NCBI RefSeq assembly: GCF_003369915.1
Contig: NC_046677.1
Coordinates: forward strand, 25,066,913 to 25,130,912
DNA: 64,000 nt
Reading direction: 5' to 3'
Source: Drosophila miranda
Lineage: Eukaryota > Arthropoda > Insecta > Diptera > Drosophilidae
The position numbers were made by a program, and so were the translations under genes. Under the pieces are notes generated by a model. It did not search any database. It was not told the DNA's origin and saw only the letters and a list, made by a program, of their open reading frames with translations. Below, one piece after another: positions 22,501-35,057 of the stretch (within the stretch, counting starts at the first letter, position 1; every line of letters begins with the position of its first letter).

Positions 22501-25500
22501 CGTGTCATCCACAATTTGGAAGTTACGGGTAAAGAGGAATATTATCTACTAAAATGCCAAAGCATGTTGACATCGGATCATAATTATGGCCAGGATGAAC
22601 AAAACAAATTTAAGAGCACTTGCTGCTGGGTTCTTTGAACACCTGGCTTTTGAGATATTGTGGATATTATGCTATTCATTTGATTGCTCTCCCTTCCAAA
22701 GAGTATTCCTTGGATGCCTTTTTCAATAAAATAATACAACGTATAAGAAAGTAATCGATTCAGTATCAGATAATACAGGGTATCCCACAGTCGAAACACT
22801 CGAATTGATCGTTTCTTCGCCGCTTTGTCTGTGTTTGATGTTGAAGTTTATAAAGCACAACCACTGTGCTAAAGTGTGAGTGTGAGTGTGTGTGACTGAG
22901 TGTGTGATTAGGCCATCCACTGGATGAGTGAAGTGTATGGGAGGTGGCGGCATTTTGGGGGGTCTATACACCCAAGCTTTCCTATTCCCGGTCCACGCCC
23001 ACACCAGGAGCAGCCCACTTCCGCTTCTATTTCGCTTTGTGTTTATTTTCGGTTCAGAACGCGATTTTCCAATCGATTGAGCACGTGACAAGCAGCTAGC
23101 ATCTGAAATATGTGTGAGTCCTGCTGTCCTGCCGTCCTGCTTTCCAGCTGCTAATACATCCCCCAATATATTGCTGAAGTAATTCAAAACTTTCAGTGTA
23201 ACTCGAAACCATAAATTTTGAGCCACTCCCCCTACCGGCCCACACATCCTGATGTCTACATTTCGAATCGAATCTATTTTTGAGAACATTTAATTAACAT
23301 TTGTTCAACAATTCCGTTTTACCTAGCTCACATTTGCTGTTGTTGTTGTTTCCTAGTCCCTTAGACATCCTTTTTGTTTTTCGCTTTTCGTTTTTCGGTT
23401 TATTTATGCATCAATTTGTGGCTCTGATTTATGTCGCCAGAAATTTCCATTTCTCACTCCATTCAATGCCAAAAAAATGCGACCTAAATTCGAATTAAAT
23501 TTGTGCGTTTTTTCCCGCGCTGAGCTTCTGGCCTGCCGTGGCCTGTCTTAAAGTATTATTCAGCTTAAGTTATGCCCGAAATTGAGGAGAAAGTAACTGG
23601 GGGCTAGACAACCCCACGATGGCAGGAGCGGGGGGGTGGGGGCGGTCTGAGTGGGAGCACGAAAAGGAAAGTAAAAGGAAGCTTGAGATGAGCCAAGCAA
23701 TTGTGCGCCTTTTCCATTTGGGGCACTTAATGAAATCTACAAATTGCGAGTACACTGAAGAGAGAGCAGGCGAAATTTGTGCGAGGAATATTGATATTCA
23801 AGGATAAAAGTGGAAATTCACAAAATAAAGCATAAAGAATGGATGGGAGAATAGTGACCGGTAGCTAGGATTAACCAACCAACCACTCGAGTGGGACGAA
23901 CCCTTGAGAATCGTATTAAAGAACACTTTACCAGAAGTTCCAAAAAGAATTTCGAAAAATTTGCAATTAATTTGAGGAGTCTTTGAAGTCTCTACAATGA
24001 GTATTTATGAAATTCACAAAATAAAAGTGGGATTAAGTTGGGTTAAAATATAAAATTCAGCCTTAAGCCATTTAATCCATTTAAAAAAAAACGCTTTGAA
24101 CGCATTGAGAGGAATACATTTAAAAGAACATATACATTCATTTCCATCATATTTAGAGGGCCCCCCCCCCCATACAAATGATGCTAATAAATATTCCTAA
24201 ATATAGTATAAATGTCCTTTGGCGGGGGCCAAAGAGTGGTTTGGGGAAAAAGGACTAATTAGCATGCGTTCTATATATATATTTATCTCCGTTGCTCCAT
24301 TGAGTGGCTCCAGACTGAAGACGACTTAAGCCGAACAGGGGCAATCACTGTCGGGAAATTCTGTCAGCTAATTTAAGAACATTTTACCATGCGATAGGGA
24401 TTGTTTCTCTAAGCAAAACTAACGACAGGGCCGCAGAAGAATAGCAGCGTGTGTGGGTTGGAAAGAGGATTGTGGTTCGTTCCGTTCCATGAATATGAGT
24501 TACATACAGGAGAGGGTATTCTGGCACAGATCGTACAGGATTGTCTATGGTTTTGAGAGCGTATTTAGGTTCACAAAAAGTACGGGCTGGATGGGAATGG
24601 GATATTTTGGCACTGAATGTTCGATAGGTATGCTCTAAGAAAAGATCTACAAATAAGTTGAAATTATATCTGAAGGCCTGACTTTTTTCACGAATCTCTT
24701 CCAAGGCCTAAGTAACAGGATGATGGGATCCGTCATATACGTTTAACCAACGACTGTACAATACCAAGATGAGGCATAAGGAACGGGGTTTTAGTCTCCG
24801 ACTAGCTCGTCTGCGTATCTTGGGTATATCTTGGTATGGTATAGCCTTTGGTTTAACATCTGAAACCCCTAGCATAGGAGACGGGCAGGTCAGCGTAAAA
24901 GTTGTCATACCCTGTACACTGTACACGTATCTCATATATAATCGTACTCGTACTCGTACATTTCTTGTGTGGCTTGCATTAGACTTGAGTTGATTTATTA
25001 TTTATGCCTGCGAGCAAGCGGCAATCGATATCTCTTCTCTCAACTTCTTGCTATCCAACACTAACGTTACACAACAGTTTAAATCCTGTACGTACGCCAG
25101 TTAATGACCCTCGCCTCGCAACCCTACTGCTCCTCGTATGTGTGTGAGAGGGTGGTGGGATGGTGGGTTATACATATGTGGGCGCGAGAGTGGTTGTGCA
25201 GGGTGCAGGGTGAGATTAGCAAAGCTAAGACCGCTGTCAGCAGCATTAGCTGCTAGCGCCATCTACTTAAAAGTTTCCTGATGTCATTGCGTCGCCTGCC
25301 GGTTGCCGAATGCTGCCGCCGCCGGCATCGAGGCAGCGAGTGAATTGTATCGCACTTGTGGATACCCTTGTATGGCAGAAATACTTGTAGAAGCAGTCAA
25401 CCGTCGAATCGATGTCCTTTTCCCCTCGGAGTTGTTCAATCGAAATCGGTTGGCTGTTAATAGAACTGATGGAAGGGTATCAAAATCTTCGACCCCGTAG

Positions 25501-28133
25501 CTAGCCTTCGTTTCTTTTAGTTGTTTTGGCTGTCGACCCATATTCGCTTATTACACAGTTGAGATGTTCGACACAAGTGTGGGCTGGAGCAGGAGGGGCA
25601 GGAAGACTGCCTGGACAGAGGTGGGACCCATAAAGCGTCGTGTGGTCCGTAAACAAAAGCTGTAGGTTGTAGGATGTAGGATGCGTCGGTTGTGTCTCCG
25701 TGTATTTGAGTATGTGTGTGTGGTGTGAATTGCAAAAGCAGCGAAACGAAAAGAAATTATCTCTACCGACATGACGATACCCTTTTATTTGGATATAAAT
25801 GGAAAAATCGTTAATCCCAAAGCAGGGGATCCTGTAGAATACCACGTTTTGGTTCGAAAATGGAATAATATGATCTGTAATACGATTTTTGGTAGATCTT
25901 AAACAGATATGGACAGAATAGAGAATACTATCAACTAAACTTAATTTGCTGGCATAGAAGTACGAATTCTCGGGTTGAGTGATTTTGAATTTCAGAATTG
26001 AGTTCCTATTAACTGACGAAGAGACAGACAAAGATATCGCATGCAAAGAAGTCATTGCTTATGGGATCAATCAATCCAGTATACCCTTTGGCTAATGGGT
26101 ATCAAAATCCACTGGCGTACAAATTGTTTTTGCCATGCTATAAATGTAAACAAAATTAACATATGCAAATTTTTCAAGCCCACGTGTACGTGTGTGTGTG
26201 TGTGTGAGTGCTACTAAACACACGAGTATGTGTGTTCTGTGTGTGTGAGTGTGCGTGTAAGCTTGACGCCAGCATTTGGCATTTAGACAAATAGGCTGTC
26301 TCTCTGAGGCGAGACTTCTTGCTGGATTATACATGAAGCTAGTAGTCCGTATGGGCGTGTGTGTGTGCTCTCCTTTTTTCTTGAGGAAAAGTTGAATTAT
26401 TTTCAGAAAATGCAAAATACTCTTGGCCATATGTTGGCTGCACTTGCCGGAAAGAGGGAGAGAGCTGAAAGGGGGGCCAGTAGCCGTTTTGGCCTTTTTA
26501 TGGAAACGACTATTAAATACACATTACTATGCACAGTCATTGTTATTAACCTTGATCGGTGCGGCTTACACAACAAAACAGGAGAGTGGATATGAGGAAA
26601 AGCCGCATAGGAAGTCGTTAGGATGGGGCCCTACTATCTGATTATATTATGGAGAAGAGCCACACGAAAAAGAAAGCGAAGGAGAGCTCAGACTATAAGC
26701 TGTTGGCTGACAAGAATAATGAAATATTTACTCATTATTTTATAAATTAATCATGACAGAACAATGAAACAATATGGATATATGTACATAATTTACATAC
26801 AATCGGATAAGAAATATAACAAATTGAGATGAATTAATCTCTTAGGAAGAGAGAAAGCAGCAAAAAAATACTGTCTGGGACAACTAGCCAAACAGGGTAC
26901 TCGTTTCATACTCAATTTTGAAGCTACAAGAAAACCGAAACTGCAGCATCATCAAGAAGGTTCATATCTACTAGATTGGAGAATTGAAGAATTGCATTCG
27001 CATTGTTTGTATAGTCAGAATGAACCAAACAAAAGGTTAAACTTCAACTGAGTTCTTGGCTCTTTGAACACCTGGCTTCCGCAGACATTTAATGCTATAG
27101 CAACGACCTTTCGCGTGCGTATGCACTTATGTTAAAGTGCTTTCCACAAAATGAACTTTTTCTAAGAATTTAAAAGTAATATCTCTGCCGAAAGTCTTAA
27201 AAATGATAAAGTTTTTGTTGGGGCAACAACTTGGCTATCTTTTCCAAGAATCTACTACATTTTGTACCTCTATTTTTGTCAAACCAATAAAGTCTATGAT
27301 TAAACGAATGCCATGCCTCGCCCAACCCGTTACGGGTTGTAGTTCGTAAGATTTGACAGGCTTTCCCTAGACATCGATTTGTATTTGCTCAAAGTTCAGC
27401 ATGCTTGATAAGAATGTTGTCAACGAGGCCTCTGAGGTCATGTAAATAGATTTCTTTTAAAGGCCATCTTTCGATTGTCAACCTTAACATCAGATTTCGT
27501 TATCAGAACGAATGTAGATGTTTTTGGCAAAGCAAAAACGTACAGAGATACTGAAACGTTTCACATATGGGACATAAATCAGTTGGTTTGATTGCCCACA
27601 GCCGATCGCGTGTTGGGCTCATTCAAAATGTTTGGGGGCTTACACACAACAGTAATAAAACTCTCCAGAATTCATCTGTATTTGTAATCATGACAGCTAA
27701 TTTCTGAAGTTTTATTTTCCTACTTCCTACTCTTGCATATACTTCCAAGTGGAAGCAATAATAGTAATATTCGTATGATTTGCTTGTTTCCAACCGCTTT
27801 GATCTGTTGCCATCTGTGGAATTCCATTTATTATAATCAATTCTTCGTATACTCATACTTTTACGTAGAATCTTCTACACCTTAGGGCACAAGAGAATTC
27901 AAAACACTTGCAATTAAAGCTGTGTATTATAGTACATAAATAATTCATAGGCATTGATGTTTCAAGCTCATCAATCCCAAGTCCGGACCAATATCGATAC
28001 AGTATCTTTTGGCATTTAATGCTAATCTATCATTATGTACAAATCATTGCATTGGGTGGGAAATGGGAATGGGAATGGATAGTCATCATATATGGAAAAA
28101 TTAATGGCAATCTATCAATGGTTTTATTTGCAG
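16565..28133. other. Non-coding stretch before the Dif start-codon exon
   Basis: No supported exon in 11.6 kb. The stretch holds A-rich DNA to about 17.2 kb, simple repeats such as CACGGG/CACGGA words (19250-19310), CTGGCCTGGTGT words (20500-20560), CACACA/GTGTGT runs (22240-22290, 22870-22910, 26185-26260) and a C-run near 24163. The longest open frames (20825-21388, 22723-23289 and 25501-26055, all minus) show no recognisable domain. Ends with the pyrimidine-rich acceptor TTTTATTTGCAG at 28133. Confidence 0.5.
25350..25508 (+). mobile_element. INE-1/SGM-like (Helentron-type) remnant
   Basis: GGATACCCTT near 25352 and AAGGGTATCAAAATCTTCG near 25473 form a short inverted pair. The right side runs on as CGACCCCGTAGCTAGCCTTC, the layout (AGGGTAT, then a CTTCG hairpin-like block, then TAGC) that ends many INE-1/SGM copies in flies. 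Similar debris continues to about 26110 (AATGGGTATCAAAATCC). Identification is from remembered architecture, not alignment. Confidence 0.35.
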
Positions 28134-28159
28134 GCAATCAACAGCAACAGCAGCATCCA

Positions 28160-31100
28160 ATGGCTGAGGAGGAGCTCTTTGGCGATTTACGTATGTACAA
28201 ACAGCCAGGCCATCAATTTATGGCACATCTCACACACTCTAGTTGTTCTAATCCTAATTAATATAAACATGGAGCATATACTCGTAATTCCACCAGTGCC
28301 CAGCCCGAAAAGAGTGCTGGCTGGCTAATGAACAATCTGGAGGCATAAGTCAATCGACAATGCGCCTAATTAGGCCAGGGCATGGGCATGGGGCATTGGC
28401 ATCCGATTTGTGGGGAATTTTTAGTGGCTAATTGAACATTGTTCGTTGCTAGTGCCAGCGGCAGAACGATCCAAAGTGGCATCCAGTCTGTCCAACATTT
28501 GACGTCAGAACTTGTCCTCGTCATCGGAGTCCCATCTGGTCATAACAAGTAGAAATAGAAAAACGAAACTCCAGTCTATCCTGACCCCTTCGAAAACAAT
28601 AGCTATCTAGTGCCATGCCCACCCACACATACGTAACGTTACGAACGAGTTTGCATAATGGCGAGCGTGTCTCTGATAGATACAAAAGTATCTACTGTAT
28701 ACTGTACATTACGTATACGCAGTGTATGCTCTCTGTCACCTGCAGAGGGAACAGAATAGAGTCCTGGATTATACAAAAACAGAGTCTAAATGGCAGTCTG
28801 TCGTTCAATACTCAAAGGGAATCACACGATAAGTTTTCCGCATGGGTCTAATACATATTTCCTCTGACAGAGGGAAAGTAAAGTTTTCCTAGAGTTTCGC
28901 AAGCCATTTGAAGCTTCGGTCCCGTCCGAAGTTGTCCCATCATGTTCTAGTTCTTGCACTAAATTGTTTCTGGCATTCTGACTTATTGATTTTCATGTTA
29001 TTTTCCATTGCACACACCCTCTACCTGCCACCTGCCACCTGACCGCTGCTCGCTGCCCCCATCCGTAGAGGACATTATCAATGCCAGCCTGGAGGTGAAC
29101 GGCGGTGCAGGAGGCGGTGTAAATATGCCTCAGGTATTTCATCAGTCCACGTCCCTGCCGGTGATGCCATCGCCCATGCCGCTGGGCCAGATACAGAACC
29201 AGACACCGACATCCAAGAAGACGACGACAGGACCGAAGGCCAGCACCAAGACGGGTCCACACCTCCGCATCATCGAGGAGCCAACGAACAACATAATCCG
29301 CTTTCGCTACAAGTGCGAAGGACGCACGGCTGGCTCCATACCGGGCATGAGCACCAGCACGGAGACGGGCAAGACCTTCCCCACCATCGAGGTGTGCGAC
29401 TACAACGGCCCCGTCACCGTGGTCGTCTCGTGCGTGACCAGCGACGAGCCCTACCGCCAGCATCCGCACTGGCTGGTCAGCAAGGAGGAGGCCGACTCCT
29501 GCAAGTCGGGCGTGTACGCCAAACGGCTGCCGCCGGAGGAGCGGCGTCTGGTGCTCCAAAAAGTGGGCATCCAGTGCGCCAAGAAACTGGAGATGCGCGA
29601 CTCCCTGCTGGAACGGGAGCGAAAGAATGTGGATCCCTTTGGGGGTAGGTAAACCTCAATAGAGATTGATATTAAAGCCTGAATTTGCACTACAAATATC
29701 TCTTTTTCTTCCTCATGGCAGCCAAATTCGATCACAAAGACCAAATCGATAAAATCAATCGGTACGAGCTGCGCCTCTGCTACCAGGCCTTCATCACAGT
29801 CGGAAACACCCGCGTGGCCCTGGATCCCATCGTTTCCTCCCCGATCTACGGCAAGAGCAACGAGCTGACAATCAGCCGCCTGTGCAGCTGCTCGGCCAAG
29901 GTGAGTGGCGGCGATGAGATCATTATGCTATGCGAGAAGATCTCCAAGGACGACATCGAGATACGCTTCTACGAGACGGACGACGATGGCCGGGAGCTGT
30001 GGCACGCCAATGCGGAGTTCCAGCCCACGGATGTGTTCAAGCAGATGGCGATTGCGTTCAAGACGCCGCGTTACAGGAATCCAGAGATCACACAGAGTGT
30101 TAATGTGAGGATATTTTCGAACCAAAAAGCCATGGATGTATTCTACTTTCTATTTCGTAATGTCTTGCAGGTGGAGCTCAAGCTGGTGCGACCCTCGGAT
30201 GGAGCGACGAGCGCCCCGCTGCAGTTCGAGTACTACCCGAATCCAGGTATAGTAACCTTTGCCCGGCTGCAGCGAAAGCTGAAGCGTAAGCAGGAGATGG
30301 ACGTGTTCCAGCAGATACTTTCCCTAGATAGCGAGACGACAGCCACCAAGTATTCGTGTCCGCCGCTCGATCTCAACGAGGACGAGAACAACACGGTCTC
30401 CTCGGACGATCAGCCGAGCTCGGGCACCCTCAACGACTTTGAGATCGCTGTCAAAAAGCAGCTGATGCACCTGCAGCATCGCGGGGAGTCGCACGATGCG
30501 GATGGCAACACAATGACGGAGTACACGGACAACGACAACGAACCGGACATGGAGATCGAGCTGGAGGTGCCGCAGCTGCTGCCCCAGCTGGCCGATGACT
30601 GCACCCAGACCTCGACGCCCATGGAGGAGATCCTGCAGCATCCGCAGCTGCAGACGCGTCCCCTCAACAACGTGGACAAGATCACCGAGTGGATGAAGAG
30701 CAGCGAGTTTGAGCGGACGGACAGCCTGACCGTGGAGAACGGGGACACGCCCACCCTCTCGAACAGCACCGCCCAGACGGCCTTCACGAATGTGAGCAGC
30801 CTGACGGCCAACACGACCATAACGAACCAGCTGGACGAGCTGGAGGGGGCGGACGAGGGAGCTGGCTCCCGAAGGGATACCCTAGAGGATCCGGCACTCA
30901 AGGAGCTGCCCGAAGCCGATGGAGGTGCTGCACCTCAACCTCAAGAGGAAGTGGAAGGGGAGACAAAGGGGCAGAAAGAACCCGAGTCGGCCAGCGCCCA
31001 GGCCTCGGTGGATATCGATGAGAATTTTGATGAGACGGCCACGTACACGAGCCTGCAGATAGCCTTCAACAATCCGGTGGACATACCTAGGGACTGTGCC

Positions 31101-32177
31101 TCCTCCAGGCAGACATACGCCGCCACCAATCCCTTCAGCCAGATGGATGAGGACGAGCTGGTGGTGCTGACGAATCCACCAGCGCCGAGGATCAAAGTGA
31201 ACGCGGCCCAGACCCCGGCCACGCCCCCCTCGCCCACACTGCCCCAGCTGCCGCCGCGTACACCGTCGCCGGATCCCGATCATCGTCTGCCGCCGTTGCC
31301 ACCGAAGCCACAGAGGAACTCCCAGGATCTGAGCATTGTCAGCGATGGTTCGATCAATCGGTCGCGAAACGGGAGCCTCAGCTCCGCCAGGACCACGCCC
31401 TCGCCCATCATCATAATGCGCACGCCCGACCAGAGCCCCACCAAGCGCCAGCCGACGTCGACACCAAGTGGCTCGCCCAAGAAGCGCCAGGGATTCTTCT
31501 CGCGCTTCTTCTCGCGCCGCAAGAGCAAGGCCGAGGAGGAGGACGGGTCCTCCCTCACGGTGGCCGGAAGTCCCAGCAGGCAGGCCAGCACACCCACCGG
31601 CAGTAGGGAGCCGAGTGTGGCGCACTTTGCCCTGGGCGATCCCAACCGAAGCTCCAGCCGCTCCATGCAGCCGCCAAGCAACTGTGGTCGCAGTGGCCGT
31701 CCCGTGGGCCGCAGCTCGAGCAGTGTCTCGGGCAAGCGACCTGCCTACCTGGACGCCGATGTCATCCACATACCTCTGAAGGGCGGCGACAGCGAGAACA
31801 GCCTGCTCCGGCCCGAGAGCTACTCGAACGCTAGCACCCTCAGCTATGGTCGACCGCTGGACCGGAAGACCCTGAGCACACTGCAGCTGGCCGACATACC
31901 CATCAGCGACGGCAACATGGAACTGGTGGCCATTGCCGATCGCCAGAGCATCCGGAACTTGTGCGAGGGAGCCTACGGCGTGGTCCTCGATCCCAGCGTG
32001 GATCTCTCCGAGGCCGAGCACTTTGCTCTCTACACCAGCAAGTCCCCGGAGCCGCCATTTGGTGGGGACCAGGCGGGAGCTGGTGCCGATGATGGTCCTG
32101 GCGGGGCGGAGGCGACGGATTTCCTCAGTGCTGACGAGATAGCGCGACGTCTGGCCGAGGCCAATGGCTTACAGTGA
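28160..32177 (+). CDS. Dif: Dif isoform B, long C-terminus
   Basis: Same first exons and Rel domain as isoform A. Transcripts that ignore the donor at 30247 (CAG then GTATAG, a weak site) read on through exon 30171-32177 to a stop, giving 998 residues with a B-specific tail from about residue 356. The tail opens with a basic RKLKRKQ. An acidic, Thr/Ser-rich middle follows, then a proline-rich run with PxxP cores ([18 protein letters not shown]), a basic-aromatic patch [13 protein letters not shown] near residues 768-780, and a well-formed C-terminal block ([20 protein letters not shown]). Third positions are strongly G/C, typical of a constrained coding exon. A B form of Dif expressed in the nervous system is known in D. 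melanogaster; equivalence is my inference from exon layout. A possible ATTAAA poly(A) signal lies at 32338. Confidence 0.88.
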
Positions 32178-34681
32178 AGCATAGGCGGGGGGACAAAGGG
32201 GGTTTCGGGTAACTGATGCGAGGGTTCGATGTAAAAGGGTTCTGTAAGAGTAGAGAACCCATCCTTAAGTATTGATTGATTGTATCCTACGAAGAGAACA
32301 ACACTGGGATCACCACTTTGCGATTGTATTTTTTAAAATTAAATGCAAGAAAAGGGAGAAACCCCACAGCGACCAAGACATCAACTTGTATCCCTCCAAT
32401 CTAAAAACCTGGTACCTGAGAGCAGACATAATTTTTGAAGTTTTTCGGAGCCCTTTTGGGTTGTATCAAACCTTCAAGAAAGCCATTGAACACCCTCGAA
32501 TATTAACCAAATCAGTTACCCGAAACCGCACAAAAACTACAATAGTTTAACTACAAAACAAAACAAAATCAGAGCAGAACTATGGATATTTTCTAGTCGT
32601 TTTCTTTTTTCAGTATTAATTAACGCTTATCTTATCCCTCCCTCCCCCACTTAATAGTTTAGTCACCGATGAGAACACACAGAACCGAATCGAACAAAAA
32701 AAATTAATCGTCCTATCCGAATATATCTTTATAGAAAACCTAACCCAGCACAATCGTCTGGTGGCGCGCAAGACCGTTGAGACCCTTAAAAGGAATCTCA
32801 TGAGCAGCGACTTCTCCGATTTCCATCAGAGTCCCAAGCAGCCCAAAACGTCCTGTAAGTTCTCTCTCGCATTTCCATTTACTGGTGCTGGTTTAGGTTT
32901 CGAGATCATACTCTCTATTTACATCTATTTAGTTCCTATAAACACCTCACCCACATACACATACACACGCGCACACTCATTAAACGATCGACATTTCGAG
33001 TAGATGAAAAATGGTTTAGAGCTTATAGATCATATAACATACATACATATAACACATATAATATGTAAGCAAATATAGCTGATACCTTGTGGACCAATAG
33101 GTTGAATTGTCGTTGGAAATTTTAGGCTTGTCGGTTTTTTTTTGGTATGGAATTCGTTGAGGTTGTGGGCCGACCAGGTAGATGATATTTGTTCTACACA
33201 TTCATATTGTATTTAAATTTGCTGAATAAACAAATGTTTGGTGTTAAAATCCAGATATTATTTGGAAAATTCATTACTAATTTTATGATTATTACAAAGT
33301 TTAATCTTTTCAATGTTCATTCGTGTTTCGAATATATCGAGGAGTTTCAGAAACCCATTCTTTGAAGACACATCTTCTTTATCTCTATTTCTATGGGTCT
33401 GGGTCGGGTTTGTTCGACCCAAACGTTTTCCCATATTCCCCATCTATTTCTGTTCAATCTATCATAAGTAAATGCTCGTTTGATAAAAAGTTTCGTCCGT
33501 TGTGGGCATTAAGGACATTAGAGGGCGAATTTCTTGGTATTTCTTTTCCTGCTACTTCCCATCTAGCTTTCCCCCTAGCTTTCGTCTCTGGCACAGCACC
33601 GAAATGGAACGGACGTCTGATGACAGACAGACAGTAAGTTTTGCTCGCTGCCTGCCGCCCAAGCAAGTTGATGTTGTGGTTTGCCTTTGTGTCCTTTTTA
33701 AGTTGCGCCAAATTGCTTTAGTTCTGCCTCGGTTTCGCCTCAATTATGTAAATGCTTATAGCCGTATAGCCCCATAGCCGTGGTGCGTTCATTAACCTTT
33801 TGTTTTATTGTAACCTAATACCAAGGTCTGCCACATGTTGTTAAAAACCTTCTACTTTTTTGTTGTGGGTGTCCTTTTCAGTGGTCCAGCCGCCGCAGAT
33901 AACGATGACGACCGCCCCGGCGCCACATATGTCACCCGGCATGGGTATGATGTACGCGGGAGGCAGCCCGCACTTTATGCACGAGATTAAGGTGGAGTAC
34001 CCCTATATGGATGTGGACAGTCGCAGCAGTCAGTGCGCCTCGGTGGACTACAACTTCCCCTCTCCACGCTCTACCTGCAGCACAACGGACGGCATTCCGC
34101 CCATGAGAATCGGGCCAAACAATAATCTCTATCAAATCCTGGATATGGGTACGACCCTGCAGGAGCCTGCGAGCTATGCGAGGAATGGCTGCAGTCCCAC
34201 AGCCTTCAGCGGTGGCTCCATGACACCCATCAACCACAACAACAACACCAACAGCAACAACATGATCAACAATAACTTTTTGAGTCTCAAGCTGGGGACA
34301 ATGAACCCACCGTCTATAACGCCGCCACAACAAATGGATCAGGCCATCAAGCAGCAATACCTCGCCCAAGAGTCTCAGCCTGCGCCACACTTCCTGCAAC
34401 AAACACAACCAGAGCAGCAGCACCTGCAACAACAGCAGCTACTTCAGAATCAGCAATACCCGCAGCAGACTCAGCCTCAGCCTCAGTTGGAGGGACAGAA
34501 TCAATCCTTCAGCGATCTGATATTGTCCAGCACGTTAATGGACCTGGGGCCAATAGATACCAACGATCTGATCCAAGGTATGGAGGAGACGCTCAGCAGT
34601 TTGGGTCTAACAGGAGGAGGAGGAGTAGGAGGAGTTGGCGCTGGAGCCATGCAAATGAACAATCATTACAATAATTATTAG
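28160..34681 (+). CDS. Dif: Dif isoform A, NF-kB/Rel transcription factor
   Basis: Dorsal-related immunity factor, the Rel protein that Toll signalling releases from Cactus to switch on antifungal and anti-Gram-positive genes. Exons 28160-28190, 29069-29644, 29722-30104, 30171-30246, 32735-32854 and 33882-34681 join in phase to 661 residues. The N-terminal Rel domain begins near residue 77; its DNA-contact loop [16 protein letters not shown] is at 88-103. The IPT/dimerisation half spans about 205-355 ([49 protein letters not shown]). A basic RK-x6-KR stretch follows as a candidate nuclear signal. The C-terminus is Gln/Asn/Pro-rich and ends MNNHYNNY, a likely activation domain. The sequence is Dif rather than dorsal ([20 protein letters not shown]). 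The start ATG has a weak context (CCA before ATGG), but no earlier in-frame ATG exists in the joined 5' exon. Poly(A) signal AATAAA at 34937. Confidence 0.92.
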
Positions 34682-34936
34682 ACTGTATGTTATATATATT
34701 CTTAACCATCAATAGAGCTATGTTGTAAGACGGTTGTTATGCAGGGAAACCAAGCCACAGAACATAATCCAACTATGCAGCCAATATGGACCTCTGTTTG
34801 AGCAGATTGTACATAGATCTTTTATATAGAGAGAGAGAGAGAGAGGGATATGCGAATCTCATTGCCCGATGGCTTGATTCGTTTCGAGTAATTGTTAATG
34901 ACAAAATGAATCCATTAAAATAGTAATAATATGTGA

Positions 34937-34942
34937 AATAAA
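34937..34942 (+). terminator. Dif isoform A poly(A) signal
   Basis: AATAAA 256 bases after the isoform A stop codon, followed by a T-rich/GT-rich stretch (TGTAATTTATGATGTT). The UBR7 stop codon is only 116 bases further on, on the opposite strand, so the two genes are tail to tail with little space. The 3' UTR includes a GA run at 34830-34845. Confidence 0.55.
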
Positions 34943-35057
34943 CTGTAATTTATGATGTTACACGGATGATGTATTGGGGAATGTGTGGTAATACTAAAAC
35001 TGATCTATATAGCTTAAATATATCTGTCTTTATCTGGCAATAGAACCGGACACCAAT

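Noticed and set aside
22723..23289. 188-codon minus-strand frame
   Set aside because: Composed largely of THTHTHT-type repeats and mixed composition with no start context, splice sites or domain.
25501..26055. 184-codon minus-strand frame
   Set aside because: Overlaps transposon debris and shows no recognisable protein features.
30882..32021. 379-codon minus-strand frame opposite the Dif-B exon
   Set aside because: It is the antisense shadow of a G/C-ending coding exon; it has no domain, is low in complexity, and the plus frame is continuous with the Rel domain.
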